From assembly GCF_000474745.1 (NCBI RefSeq), contig NZ_ASJR01000008.1, positions 1 through 64,000 of the forward strand: a stretch of DNA of 64,000 nt, in the 5' to 3' direction. Under the pieces are notes generated by a model. It was not told where the DNA came from, searched no databases, and was given only the letters and a program-made list of their open reading frames with translations. Position numbers and translations under genes: made by a program. Position 1 is the stretch's first letter, and the number at the start of each line of letters is the position of its first letter. This DNA is from Chitinivibrio alkaliphilus ACht1 (GTDB lineage Bacteria > Fibrobacterota > Chitinivibrionia > Chitinivibrionales > Chitinivibrionaceae). Below are positions 43,284 to 53,173 of the stretch, in pieces.

Positions 43284-44490
43284 CTAAAAGCCTTGCAACC
43301 CGCAACAACGAGTACAGACTGGCATAAGCCCTTTTTTCATTTCGTTTCGAAAACGGGTAAAGGCAGCACCGTTCCAAACATCATAGAATGGAGTGGTACA
43401 GACATTTCCCGCCACATAGTCCTGGTAGTCACGGCACGGCGTCATATCTCCGTTGGGAGAAATCTCTGCCACGTGGTAAATACTCTCGCAGGAAGAATAC
43501 CCCACATCCCAGGTGTGATCATCATAGTATCGTCGAATATCTTTTTCTGTATAAATATCAGGAATAAACTGGGGAACCGACGGGCCTTTGCTCGAAGAGG
43601 TGCGAATGTTGTGCACCTGCTCTGCCACAACCGCCGGATCAACATCATTGAAACATGATTTGAGATACCCCGTATGATTCACCGGTGTATGGCCAAAGCG
43701 ACTGGCAAAGACCTGCTCATGCTCCGTAGCCCGTTCCTGCGTGATAAACCAGCCGTAATAGTAGGGATGAAGCTGTGTCTTATCCCGTACCAAATCATGT
43801 ATTTCTGCAAGATGTTGATAATTGTAGTTAGAGATAACCGTAATAGGCACCACAAAGGGCATGGTCAACCCGTTTCTTTTTTTATGGCATCCACCCGATC
43901 AATCACGTTCATAATTTTCTCAAAATTATGGGAGTTTTTCCCTGTGGCTGGTGAGCGGAGTGTGTTTTGTGATGCACTATCCCATCCGTCAAGGGAGAGG
44001 AAGAGTATATTTAAGGCCCCCGTGTCTATGAGGTCTTCTAAAATAGCATCTATATTCTGCCCATTCGTGACAATGGAACCATAGAGGCGCTGTTTTCCCA
44101 ATTCCGTAAAAAAGGAAGCAGAGGCTTCCAAAGGGTTGGTTCTCCCCCCCAGATATAATACACCGGACGATCGCGCTTTGTTTCCAGAATAATACGCTTC
44201 ACCGTGGTAAGATCAAGCTGCTGCAGAGATTCACCGCGCTCTTGTTTCATGCGCAAATGACCGTTTTCACCCCATTGGCCGCAGGAGTCACACCGCAAAT
44301 TACAGACTTCATTAACCCGCAGTGAAATTTGGCTTACGGGTGCTTTTTTTTCATTCCCGTAGGACCGCACATACCGACGATAGGGGAACCGGAGAAGATT
44401 CAACCGGTGAAGGTCTTCTATCAGAGCAGGAACCATGTGTTGAAATAGAAAACGAGAAGGAATTGTCGCTTTGCCCTTGAATCGTCCCAT
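43284..44490 (-). CDS. Radical SAM/SPASM protein, two apparent frameshifts
   Basis: Three reading-frame pieces make one protein of ~402 residues. Piece 1 (44490 to ~44113): SLRVNEVCNLRCDSCGQWG holds the Cx3Cx2C cluster motif and YYIWGGEPTLW the SAM-binding GGE. Piece 2 (~44113 to ~43883): LYGSIVTNGQNID, LSLDGWDSASQN. Piece 3 (to 43284): ESIYHVAEISPNGDMTPCRDY and PVCTRCCGL, a SPASM-type cysteine domain. One added base in the 6-base run 44108-44113 and one in the 7-base run 43877-43883 join all three. SPASM enzymes modify peptides or proteins; no precursor peptide is seen beside it. 68 bases after the GGDEF gene, so perhaps the last gene of that operon. Confidence 0.82.
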
Positions 44491-44558
44491 TAATCGTGCA
44501 GCCTTTCATGGATGAATCGTATAAAATATATCGTGTCGGTCTGGACGGGGGTGTAAAA

Positions 44559-46361
44559 TCACCGATCTTCTTCACGACCGCTCACACATTCAACGCGATT
44601 GCGCCCGCCATCCTTGGCGCGGTAGAGAGCCTTATCCGCCATACGAATTAAGACCTCCTGCTGCTGTGCATCCGTGTCATACATGGCCAAACCAAAACTC
44701 ATGGTGACTGAAACCGTTTCCTGAGAAAGGGTTTTAAATTCCAGGGAGGCTATCTTCATACGAATACGCTCCGTCGTTTCCATCGCATCAGAGAGAGTAC
44801 TTCCATATAAAATAAGGGCAAACTCTTCTCCCCCATAGCGGGCTGCAAAATCAACCCCTTCCCGAATTCCCTGCTCCAAGGCATGGGCCACCGACACAAG
44901 AACAGTATCACCAAAGGTGTGGCCATAGGTGTCATTGACAGACTTAAAATGATCGATATCACAGATAACCAAAGCTACGGGAACCTTCTCTACGGAAGAA
45001 CTCCCCGAACCAAGGGGCGACGTTAGTCGATGAGAACGAACAATTGCTTCGTGAAGAAGCCGTTCAAAATGGCGATGGTTGTAGAGGCCTGTTAAGCCAT
45101 CTCGAATGGCCAAATTTTCTTGTTGCCGCAAGAGCAGAATTTTTTCCACGGCTAAGCTTGCAGCGCCAATAAGCTGAGTCATGGTGGCAAGATCTTTTTT
45201 CCCAAAGAGAGGTCCCTCTTTTTTTTCTAAGAGTACAAGCCCCCGAGTTGTCTCAAGCCCCAGAGGGAGGGCCGCAAAAAAAGAAAAGCCTGAATGACGC
45301 CCTTCACGAGAGGAATACCGAACTTCGTAAGCATCTCCTGAAAAGGGGCGACACAACACATCCATGGAGGACACATCCATATCTTCACCAAAAAAGAGTG
45401 ATGCGATGGTGTTAGGCTCAACACTGTATTCAAGGGAATCAAAATCGGCAGCGGTATCACCCTGAGCAAGGACCACCCGAGCCACACGGGTTTCCGTGTC
45501 TCGAATTGAGATGGAGAGCCGATCGTACCCAAATATTGTCGTAAGTATTTGAGATAAATCATGAAGCAGAGTGGAAAGATCTTTGCACCGCATGCAGCGC
45601 TGAGACCAGTCATTAATAACCCGAACCTCTTCGTGAAGTAAGGTATTCATTTTGTAGAGATAGGCGTAGTACAGGGACTGTCCCATGAGAGAACCAAAGA
45701 TAACCAACCAGTCCAGATCCTGCTTTTCAAAGGCTGCGGCATCGGTGCTGTCCACCACTATCACCCCGGACGTGTTTACGGCCTTTACCGGAGCCATGAG
45801 CAAAGAGCGAGCTCCGCCGGGTTTTTCATAATAATCAATCTGTTGGGTCGAACGCAGTTCATGCAGACAGGTTTCAAAAACGCCATCCTTAATATATGAA
45901 CCCAGTAACCCATGACCACTCTCGATACGAGCTGAAGGACAAAATGTTCGGGCAGAACTGATATATGATGCCACGACAAACCGACCTTCTGCACGGGGAA
46001 GGAAAACCGCTGCAGTCTGAGGACGAAACCGCTCTTCTACAAAAATAAGGAAAGAGTCAATATGGCGAGCCACATCTTCTTCAAAACGCATCCACTCCTG
46101 TTGTTGGTACGCACCGCCCAAAGCTGCCGGAGAAGGAGTATGTCCGCCTTCACTTTTGAGCCGCGCCTCCTGCTGCACAACCCCGCCGTCACCCGGCCCT
46201 GACTCTTCCCGACAACCGCTCCCGCCCCCCCAAAAAAGAGGGGAAATTCCGAGGAAAAGAAGCATTCCCCCCAGGAGTATAACAGCCAAAGGAGCATAGA
46301 TAAAATACAGCACAAGGGTGAGCGCAAGAAGACTTACCGCGATCGCTCTATTTATGTTCAA
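44559..46361 (-). CDS. GAF-GGDEF membrane diguanylate cyclase
   Basis: 600 residues from TTG 46361, six bases after GGGAGG; the start lies inside the end of the receiver gene. Two membrane helices at ~8-45, a GAF-like domain ~90-220, a second ~245-395, and GGDEF ~415-595 with DGLTGLYNHRHFERLL, ICDIDHFKSVNDTYGHTFGD and active-site RYGGEEF. It should make c-di-GMP from two GTP. The RxxD inhibitory site is absent (EGVD in its place), so product feedback is probably lost. Co-translated with the receiver protein. Confidence 0.92.
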   Translation of the reverse strand: MNINRAIAVSLLALTLVLYFIYAPLAVILLGGMLLFLGISPLFWGGGSGCREESGPGDGGVVQQEARLKSEGGHTPSPAALGGAYQQQEWMRFEEDVARHIDSFLIFVEERFRPQTAAVFLPRAEGRFVVASYISSARTFCPSARIESGHGLLGSYIKDGVFETCLHELRSTQQIDYYEKPGGARSLLMAPVKAVNTSGVIVVDSTDAAAFEKQDLDWLVIFGSLMGQSLYYAYLYKMNTLLHEEVRVINDWSQRCMRCKDLSTLLHDLSQILTTIFGYDRLSISIRDTETRVARVVLAQGDTAADFDSLEYSVEPNTIASLFFGEDMDVSSMDVLCRPFSGDAYEVRYSSREGRHSGFSFFAALPLGLETTRGLVLLEKKEGPLFGKKDLATMTQLIGAASLAVEKILLLRQQENLAIRDGLTGLYNHRHFERLLHEAIVRSHRLTSPLGSGSSSVEKVPVALVICDIDHFKSVNDTYGHTFGDTVLVSVAHALEQGIREGVDFAARYGGEEFALILYGSTLSDAMETTERIRMKIASLEFKTLSQETVSVTMSFGLAMYDTDAQQQEVLIRMADKALYRAKDGGRNRVECVSGREEDR

Positions 46362-46728
46362 GGAGAGCCTCCCGGACAGTGGTTTTTAAAAGTTTTCGTG
46401 AGAGAGGTTTGAGGAGCACTTCATAGAAGCCTATCTTTCGCAGGCTTCTCTCTTGAATTGTGGCAGAGTTAAAGGACGTTGCCACAATAACGGGAATAGA
46501 CGCAGCTTCATCCATGGAACGCACCCGTGACAGAAACTGAATCCCATCCATAACCGGCATCATTAAATCAACAATAATACAATCAACGGACGTATCTTTC
46601 AAGAGAGAGAGCCCTTCAAAGCCATTGCTAGCCGTATGCACCTCGTATTCGTCATATAAGAAGATCTCTAAAAGATCCAGAATATCAGGCTCATCATCTA
46701 TCAGTAAAATCTTTGCCTTTGCCGTCAC
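46348..46728 (-). CDS. Stand-alone response regulator receiver protein
   Basis: 126 residues from GTG 46728, which overlaps the lptFG stop as GTGA with GGAGG nine bases upstream. CheY-like: acidic pair in LLIDDEPD, phospho-acceptor Asp in CIIVDLMMPVMDG, Thr/Ser in VIVATSF and Lys in LLKPLSRKLL. No output domain. The next gene, a diguanylate cyclase, starts inside its last codons, so it may control that enzyme. The kinase is not in the window. Confidence 0.92.
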   Translation of the reverse strand: MTAKAKILLIDDEPDILDLLEIFLYDEYEVHTASNGFEGLSLLKDTSVDCIIVDLMMPVMDGIQFLSRVRSMDEAASIPVIVATSFNSATIQERSLRKIGFYEVLLKPLSRKLLKTTVREALLEHK

Positions 46729-49282
46729 TGTGAAACCCTCCAATACATAGCTATCCCTATGAAGAAAAATAGGATTGTGCCCGCCGAAGCCGCAAAGAAA
46801 GGTGACAGAATACTATTCTCCCCCATCATGAGCATCCCCTGAGCACCCACCCAGTACAGCAGAGCAAAGAGAACCCCCTTGCCAAAATGCACCGCCCGGT
46901 TCTTACTCCCCGAGGAGACAGATACGGCTATGCCCAAAAATACAACAACCAGATTCATCCAGGGAAGAAAAAATTTAAAGTAGAGACGAGCTTCATATTT
47001 TGCCGGATCCCGCCCCTGTATCTCATATCGTTCTATGGCCTCCCGCAACTGAGCAATAGAAGCGTTACTCCCCCCATGTACCGTAGCAACAACATTGTGG
47101 GGCCGCTCAGTAAATCCAGCCAGACTCATTGTATCATCCCGGGCAAAACGGAGCCCCTCTTCATGAGTACTCCACCGTCGAATATCTTTGCCAATCCACC
47201 CCCCATCTTCATACACCACAGAACCCATTTGACCAAATTCTTCTGCCCGAGTATCACCGGGACGTACCCGCGTCACCCCTTGGCCCCGGGGGGGTGAGGT
47301 TTGCAAATGACGGAAGTGATATATATCACCATTCCGCTCAAAATAAAAGAAATCGTGTTTATAGGCACGAGTCTCTTCCGGTATCTCCTCGCCGCGGCGA
47401 CGGGCAGCAAAGGTGCGTAAGAGACGGTCTGTTTCTTGATCACGTTCCGGCAGTGCAAGCTCCGTAATACAAAAGGAAAAAAGAGACAGGAATACCCCCG
47501 TAAAAACAAGGGGCTTTGTCACGGAAACAACGCTTTTTCCGGCCGCACGAATCGCATCTAATTCATGACTTCCTTGAATACTTCCCATGGTAAGCATCGT
47601 AGCAAGAAGAGCCGCGATAGGAAGAAGTATGGAGAAAAACCCCGCCAGAAAATGTACGTAGTACCAAAACAACTCTCCCGCCGTTGCCCCCTGTAAACGA
47701 TACATATCCGTGATGTAATCAATTACGATGGTAAGCCCCGTAAGCCCCAGAAGTATCACCATGAATAACGCGGCAAACACCCCGAGAATATAGGTGGGTA
47801 ATATGCCGAAGATACCACGGGACACCGCGATAGGAAGACGAAACAGGCGGGAAAATTTATACAGAACCCACCCGGAAAACTTTTTCAGCATGGTCTGTTC
47901 TCGGCGTACCAAACGAAACAAAGAGCCAAAACACCAGCGACACCAAGGGATGAGAATACCCATGGAAAGAGTTTTGCCTCGGAGAAGGAGGCTCATTATA
48001 TACAGGGCAATACCGCCAATAAGAACATTTCCCGACCACATAGCCACAGCGGGGGGAATATACCCCTCATCACCGAAATGCTCACCGGCAATAAGAAAGG
48101 CGTAGTATATCACGAAGAAAATAAAACTATAGACCGCTCCAATAACGGGCGAGCCACTTCGCGTAATAATCCCCAAAGGAGGCCCAAGGAGTGCAAACAC
48201 AAGCACCGCAACACCCAGGGCAAATTTTTTATGATATTCCACAAGGTAGGAGTTAATGTTTTTTTCCCGTCGCTCAATCCGATTTACCCGCATGGCCGTT
48301 ACGCTTCTGCTCATACGTACACTACGATGGGGCCGGATACGTGAATCAAGGGCAGAAAGGGCCTCCTGCCACTCTTCATAGGAAGAAAAAGACAGGGTGT
48401 CGTGGGGTTTTTCCGCCTCTGAAACAACACGCCGGAGGTCATCAAGCAACTCTCCATGAGAATGGCGGTAAGTTCGAATATCCTCTTCAAACCCCTCTAT
48501 GGAAGACATGAGTTGCGCCGTACTTTTCTCTCGGTCTCCCCGTGTTCCGCCAGATGAACGCTGAAACGTACCTTCCGAATTCTCGATATATACATGATGA
48601 GATTCAAAATCCATCTGATAGAAGGCATTTTCCTCGGTCACACGGTAAATCCCCCCGTCGTAGAGAGAAAACTCCACGAACTGCTCATCCTTTGTTAAAA
48701 ACACCGTGCCGTGATCGGCATAGGTAAGAGAGTGAATCTGTCCCCGGTCGCGTTCAAAAATGGTAACCCCGAAAATTTCACCACTGGTATGATCAATGGA
48801 GTCTACAAGCAAGGCATATCCGGGAAAATCCTCCAGAAGAGTTCCCGCCTCAATCATTGCCGCCGGTCGTTTTCTGATAATATCACGGAAAAGGGTTGTG
48901 GCATGATGATTTGCATCGGGAAGAACACGGTCAACAAAGAAAAAAAGGAGCACCGCCGTAAGAGCTCCCACCGCAAGAAAGGGGGGAAGCAGGTCGACAA
49001 CGCTCTTTCCAGAGGCCTGTAAAGCAATGATCTCATTGTCAGCAGAAAATTTCCCAAACACCGTTAAGATCGCAACAAGAAATGCCATGGGCATTGAAAG
49101 AACCACAATGGCTGCCATGCGCACAGCGAGAAGTTCTACGATAATTCCCACAGCCACCCCCCGATGCAAAACCTGGGGAAGCACAGAAACCGCAAGCTGC
49201 ATAAAAAAAGTGCGGTTATTACCAAAAAGGAGTAGAGGAATGGACGAATAAAGGCCTTGAGAAAATATCGATACATAATCAT
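46725..49282 (-). CDS. lptFG: Fused LptF-LptG lipopolysaccharide-export permease, frameshifted near start
   Basis: One continuous frame holds two permeases. First half: MAFLVAILTVFGKFSADNEIIALQASG, a periplasmic jellyroll part, and three membrane helices ~365-455. Second half: LPIAALLATMLTMGSIQGSHELDAIRAAGKS, jellyroll, then C-terminal helices. LptF and LptG normally are separate and form LptB2FG, which pulls LPS from the inner membrane. The true N-terminus, MIMYRYFLKAFIRPFLYSFL (ATG 49282), lies in another frame; one more base in the A7 run 49203-49209 (T7 in the gene) restores the first helix. Total ~852 residues. The end is coupled to the receiver gene. Confidence 0.85.
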
Positions 49283-49469
49283 CTATAACACACCAATCCT
49301 CTGTATTTCCGCCGTGACTCTCCATAATATAAATAAGCGGAAAGAAAGAGGAGGGGGCAAAGCGTATTTCCTCTGCCGGCCAATTCTTCCCATATCAGTA
49401 GGTATGCCCGTGAATCACCGAAGAGGGCAAAACCATCTCCCGGCATGTACCGATACCTCAAAGGCAACC

Positions 49470-49967
49470 CTACCCATAAACCACCTGATCCAGATCGGCG
49501 ACAAAACGCTCGTATGCATCTTCAGAAAGAGCTGCGGGGGCAGACATAAGATGCAGTGGAAGAGAACACCCCCCCGGCCGAAGAGGTTTCTGAACATGAC
49601 TGTACGGAAGAAGATGAAACCCGAGCCGCTCATAAAATCCGATACGACGATACTGAATCTCCTCATGGGGAATCTCCACTTCCAAGACCACACACTCCGC
49701 CGCAGAAAGAACCTGTTCCATTATATGCGTACCAAACCGTTTACCGCGAAAGGCGGGGGACACAGCAATATGCTCAATAAACGTGCAGAATGAAAGAGTC
49801 CAGCGTGAAACAAAGCCGGCCAATACCGCTTCGTCATAAAAAAGATCCAGGGCGTACTCTCGCCGTGCAAGAAGTTTTTTCTGATCTTCATAAGTACGTC
49901 GTTCTGTTTCGGGAAAGGCCTCTTTGTAGAGCCCCCAAAAGCAATCAAAATCCTTCGATGAGATCAT
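49470..49967 (-). CDS. GNAT-family acetyltransferase 1
   Basis: 165 residues from ATG 49967, which overlaps the previous stop as ATGA. Acetyl-CoA loop motif A is FIEHIAVSPAFRGKRFGTHIMEQVL (Arg/Gln-x-x-Gly-x-Gly/Ala type, here RGKRFG), followed by CVVLEVEIPHEEIQYRRIGFYERLGF typical of GNAT. A PQ- or Leu-rich tail ends the protein. Substrate unknown. Coupled to a second GNAT gene upstream. Confidence 0.85.
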   Translation of the reverse strand: MISSKDFDCFWGLYKEAFPETERRTYEDQKKLLARREYALDLFYDEAVLAGFVSRWTLSFCTFIEHIAVSPAFRGKRFGTHIMEQVLSAAECVVLEVEIPHEEIQYRRIGFYERLGFHLLPYSHVQKPLRPGGCSLPLHLMSAPAALSEDAYERFVADLDQVVYG

Positions 49968-50485
49968 TGAAAATCCTCGCGAGAAAGAGTATAGACATGG
50001 TGGATAAATCCCCACCGATCAACCGCCTTTTCAAAAGAAAGGCCATTATGTTCTGCCACACGAATGGAGGGCGTGTTTTCCGGGCGAATAAGGGAGATAC
50101 ATCGCGATGCCCCGAGGCTGCGAAAAACATACTCCAAAGCAGCCCGAGCTGTTTCACGGGCATACCCATTCCCCCAAAATTCCGGAATCAATGCATAACC
50201 AAACTCAATCTCATCAACCCCGTCAACATCTTTCTGAAGAATGGGACCACAATAGCCTAAAAGTTGCTGGTCATCATGGCGAATAATCTTATAAAACCCA
50301 AAGCCGTCACGATCATAACAGCCACGTACCATATCAACCCACTCTTGCACCTGTTTTCGATCCATCACCGACGGAAACCACCGCATTGCTTCTGGGTTGG
50401 TAAAGAGAGGGAGAAAGAGATCAACATCATTCTCACAAAGATGAAACAAGGCTGTTCTTTCTGTGGTAATCACTGCATTTTTCAT
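49964..50485 (-). CDS. GNAT-family acetyltransferase 2 (RimJ/RimL-like)
   Basis: 173 residues, ATG 50485 after AAGGGG. TERTALFHLCENDVDLFLPLFTN at the start, EIEFGYALIPEFWGNGYARETARAAL (acetyl-CoA loop) and SLIRPENTPSIRVAEHNGL are RimJ/RimL-type marks. Members acetylate protein N-termini, antibiotics or small amines. First gene of a two-gene unit with the 49967 gene; divergent from the acyltransferase at 50597. Confidence 0.88.
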   Translation of the reverse strand: MKNAVITTERTALFHLCENDVDLFLPLFTNPEAMRWFPSVMDRKQVQEWVDMVRGCYDRDGFGFYKIIRHDDQQLLGYCGPILQKDVDGVDEIEFGYALIPEFWGNGYARETARAALEYVFRSLGASRCISLIRPENTPSIRVAEHNGLSFEKAVDRWGFIHHVYTLSREDFQ

Positions 50486-50596
50486 AAAAAACCCCTTGAA
50501 AACATTGTATAACTCCTTAGAATTATATACACAAACCTTCCTTTAAAACAAAAATATTTGTATTTTTGTATTTTACCACAGAGAAAGGCATCCATC

Positions 50597-51475
50597 ATGA
50601 GCTTAAGCAAACATCTGCAATCACCCGAGATTCTCTCCGATATTACAGGAAAAAGCTTCGCCGATATAAAAAAACGAATTATCGCTGCAGGAAATGAGTG
50701 GTACAAAACCCACCCAGAGGAAGAATCCCTCATTCGTAAAAACCTTACCTCCTTGGGAAAAGAAGACTCGGACCAGCTTGTGGCAGCAATCCAGGAAGGA
50801 ATCCTTGTTCACTATGCAGAAAAAATAACGGCCCTCTCCCTTTCTCCAGAAGAATTTTCACAATTTTTAAATACCCATATTGACTACACCGATGCATCCA
50901 AAATCTTACAGGAAAACAGTCAGGATACGGGAATCCTCATGGCAACCCCCCATTTTGGCGGAGTGGAGTTTGTAACCCCAACACTGTCACGCATGGGGCA
51001 TACCACAAACGTGGTGCTCAAATTCTCAACCCCGGAACTCTCCGCAAAAATACGGAAATACTCCCAAAATATGGAAGACCAGGGCGATTTTGCCCCCATC
51101 CACTTTATCGAATTAGGAAAAAACGCCACGGGCGGTGCCCTGGATATGTACGCAGCCCTTCGGCGACACGAGGTGCTCTTTACGGTGTTTGATGAAGAAA
51201 CGGATCACTCGCAGAAAGTAACCCTTTTTGGAAAAGAAATCCTCGGCGGAGCCGGGCTTGATAAGCTTATCGCTCCCGCAAAGGGGTTTACGAAGGTGTA
51301 CACCGTTTTTATGGTCCGTTTGGACGAAAACTCCTACAAAATGGTCCTTAAAGAGATTCCTGCAGACTCACCAGAGCCGGTACAAGAAATGTACAATGCT
51401 CTGGAAGACATGCTTACACAATATTTAGAACAGTGGTATTTTCTTCATGAAGAGGTTCCCCTTGTTAGACAATAA
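50597..51475 (+). CDS. LpxL/HtrB-related lipid acyltransferase
   Basis: 292 residues from ATG 50597. KTHPEEESLIRKNLTSLG resembles the LpxL N-terminal segment and ILMATPHFGGVEFVTPTLSRMGH holds an H-x4-E-type catalytic pair (HFGGVE). DEETDHSQKVTLFGKEILGGAG and FTKVYTVFMVRLDENSYKM follow the family order. No N-terminal membrane anchor is apparent. It probably transfers an acyl chain to a lipid or pigment head group. The next gene overlaps by 29 bases and is a carotenoid-type oxidoreductase, so the acceptor might be a polyene or isoprenoid (inference). Confidence 0.7.
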   Translation: MSLSKHLQSPEILSDITGKSFADIKKRIIAAGNEWYKTHPEEESLIRKNLTSLGKEDSDQLVAAIQEGILVHYAEKITALSLSPEEFSQFLNTHIDYTDASKILQENSQDTGILMATPHFGGVEFVTPTLSRMGHTTNVVLKFSTPELSAKIRKYSQNMEDQGDFAPIHFIELGKNATGGALDMYAALRRHEVLFTVFDEETDHSQKVTLFGKEILGGAGLDKLIAPAKGFTKVYTVFMVRLDENSYKMVLKEIPADSPEPVQEMYNALEDMLTQYLEQWYFLHEEVPLVRQ

Positions 51476-52982
51476 GAAAACAAATAACTCAACTTGTGAC
51501 GTAATTATTATCGGCGGTGGCTACGGTGGTATTGCAACAGGTATCTACCTCCAGCAATGCGGCTACTCCACACGCATCCTGGAAAGCTCTGCCCTTCCCG
51601 GCGGTGTTTCAACAGTATGGCGCCGTGGAGACTATATTTTTGACGGTGCAACCAACTGGGTCGCTGGCTCATCCCTTTCCAGCTATCTCCACAACATGAT
51701 GTCTGAGGTGATAGATTTTGAAAAACTCACCTTCCTTTATCCTGAAGAGTTTATGCGCATCTACGATGGTGACACGCACTTTACCGTCTATACAGATACG
51801 GAAAAACTCCGGGAAGAGATGCTCCGCATTGCTCCGGAGGACCGTACGGTTATTGATCTTTTTATCAAGGGGATAGAAGATCGCAAGAAGGTGTCCATCC
51901 CCTTTGCGAAACCAATGCAATTAGCATCCCCCCTCGAAAAAATTAAGATCCTTGCAGAGTATGCCCCTTTCTTTTTCAACTTTCTCAAGTGGAAGGGTAC
52001 CTCCATCGAAGCCTTTGTGAAGCAATTTAAGAGCAAAAAAATGCAACGTCTCTTTTTGCGCATGTACCCGCACCATGATTTTTTCTCAATGTTTGCGGTT
52101 ATTTCAACCCTCGCATGGCATAGTCTCAGCGCTGCAGGATACCCCTATGGAGGATCGGAGAAGCTCCTTGCAGTAATGCTGGAAAAATACGAATCCCTCG
52201 GAGGAGAAATATCCTACAAAACCCCTGTGGCAGAGGTACTCATAGAAAAAAACAGAGCACGGGGGGTGAAAACAGCTGCAGGAACAGAGTATCAGGCCAA
52301 CACGGTTATTGCTGCCTGCGACGGAAAACACACCTTGGAAGATCTGCTCCAGGGAAAATACAGAAACCCCTTTCTAGAAAAAAAGATCAACCGTGGTGTG
52401 CAAAAGTATCCGGGGCTATTTCAACTCTCCTTAGGACTGAAGAACAAACTCGATGTACCCTTTCACAAGTACAACGTTGAACTTACATCGCCCATAGCAG
52501 TAACAGACAAAGAAGAGTGTCGAGACATGATGATTCGTGTCTGTCAGGAAGAGAGCGGCCTTTCTCCGGCAGGGACAACAACCCTCATTATTCATCAACG
52601 CATCAGTGATGTAAACTACTGGATTCAGCTGCGCAAAGAAAATCGGGAAAAATATCGTGCAGAAAAACAGCGCGTAGCACGCGAACTGAAACGGGAAGTG
52701 GAACACTTCTTTGGAGAACTATCCATAGCCTGTGAAGACACGGCAAGCCCGGCAACCTATAAGCGGTATACCAATGCGTATAATGCCAGTTATCAAGGAT
52801 GGGCTCCTACACCAAAACAGATTGGAAAAGAGGTACCCATGACATTTCGGGGGTTAAAAAACTTCTACCTTGCGGGACAGTGGGTTTTTCCCGCTGGCGG
52901 AATTACCGGGGTAATTCGTGTGGCACGCCATGTCACTCAAATTATCTGCCACCGTGATAGAAAAAACTTTCCTCATTCCTAA
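51447..52982 (+). CDS. Phytoene desaturase / carotenoid isomerase-type FAD oxidoreductase
   Basis: 511 residues. FAD-binding DVIIIGGGYGGIATGIYLQQCG at ~18-39, followed by ESSALPGGVSTVWRRGDYIFDGATNW, the CrtI/CrtISO pattern. Mid-part AAGYPYGGSEKLLAVMLEKYESLGG and the end FYLAGQWVFPAGGITGVIRVARHV complete the family. Members act on carotenoids, retinol or related polyenes. The ATG at 51447 has no ribosome site; a TTG at 51462 behind GAAGAGG is an alternative start. Overlaps the acyltransferase end, so the two are co-translated. Confidence 0.85.
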   Translation: MKRFPLLDNKKTNNSTCDVIIIGGGYGGIATGIYLQQCGYSTRILESSALPGGVSTVWRRGDYIFDGATNWVAGSSLSSYLHNMMSEVIDFEKLTFLYPEEFMRIYDGDTHFTVYTDTEKLREEMLRIAPEDRTVIDLFIKGIEDRKKVSIPFAKPMQLASPLEKIKILAEYAPFFFNFLKWKGTSIEAFVKQFKSKKMQRLFLRMYPHHDFFSMFAVISTLAWHSLSAAGYPYGGSEKLLAVMLEKYESLGGEISYKTPVAEVLIEKNRARGVKTAAGTEYQANTVIAACDGKHTLEDLLQGKYRNPFLEKKINRGVQKYPGLFQLSLGLKNKLDVPFHKYNVELTSPIAVTDKEECRDMMIRVCQEESGLSPAGTTTLIIHQRISDVNYWIQLRKENREKYRAEKQRVARELKREVEHFFGELSIACEDTASPATYKRYTNAYNASYQGWAPTPKQIGKEVPMTFRGLKNFYLAGQWVFPAGGITGVIRVARHVTQIICHRDRKNFPHS

Positions 52983-53173
52983 CAAACCGACATTTATGAA
53001 GAACGGGGGGCATAAATTACCCCCCGTAACGTCCCAAAGAAAAAAACTGAAAAAAAAACCCGCTGCCGAGGCGAGAGTCTATCTAATTTTAATCAAAAAA
53101 GCATCTCTCATAACATATATTAAAGCGTTTTTGACGGAAAAAGTTATCCAAAATATAAAAAAGGGTTCTGATT

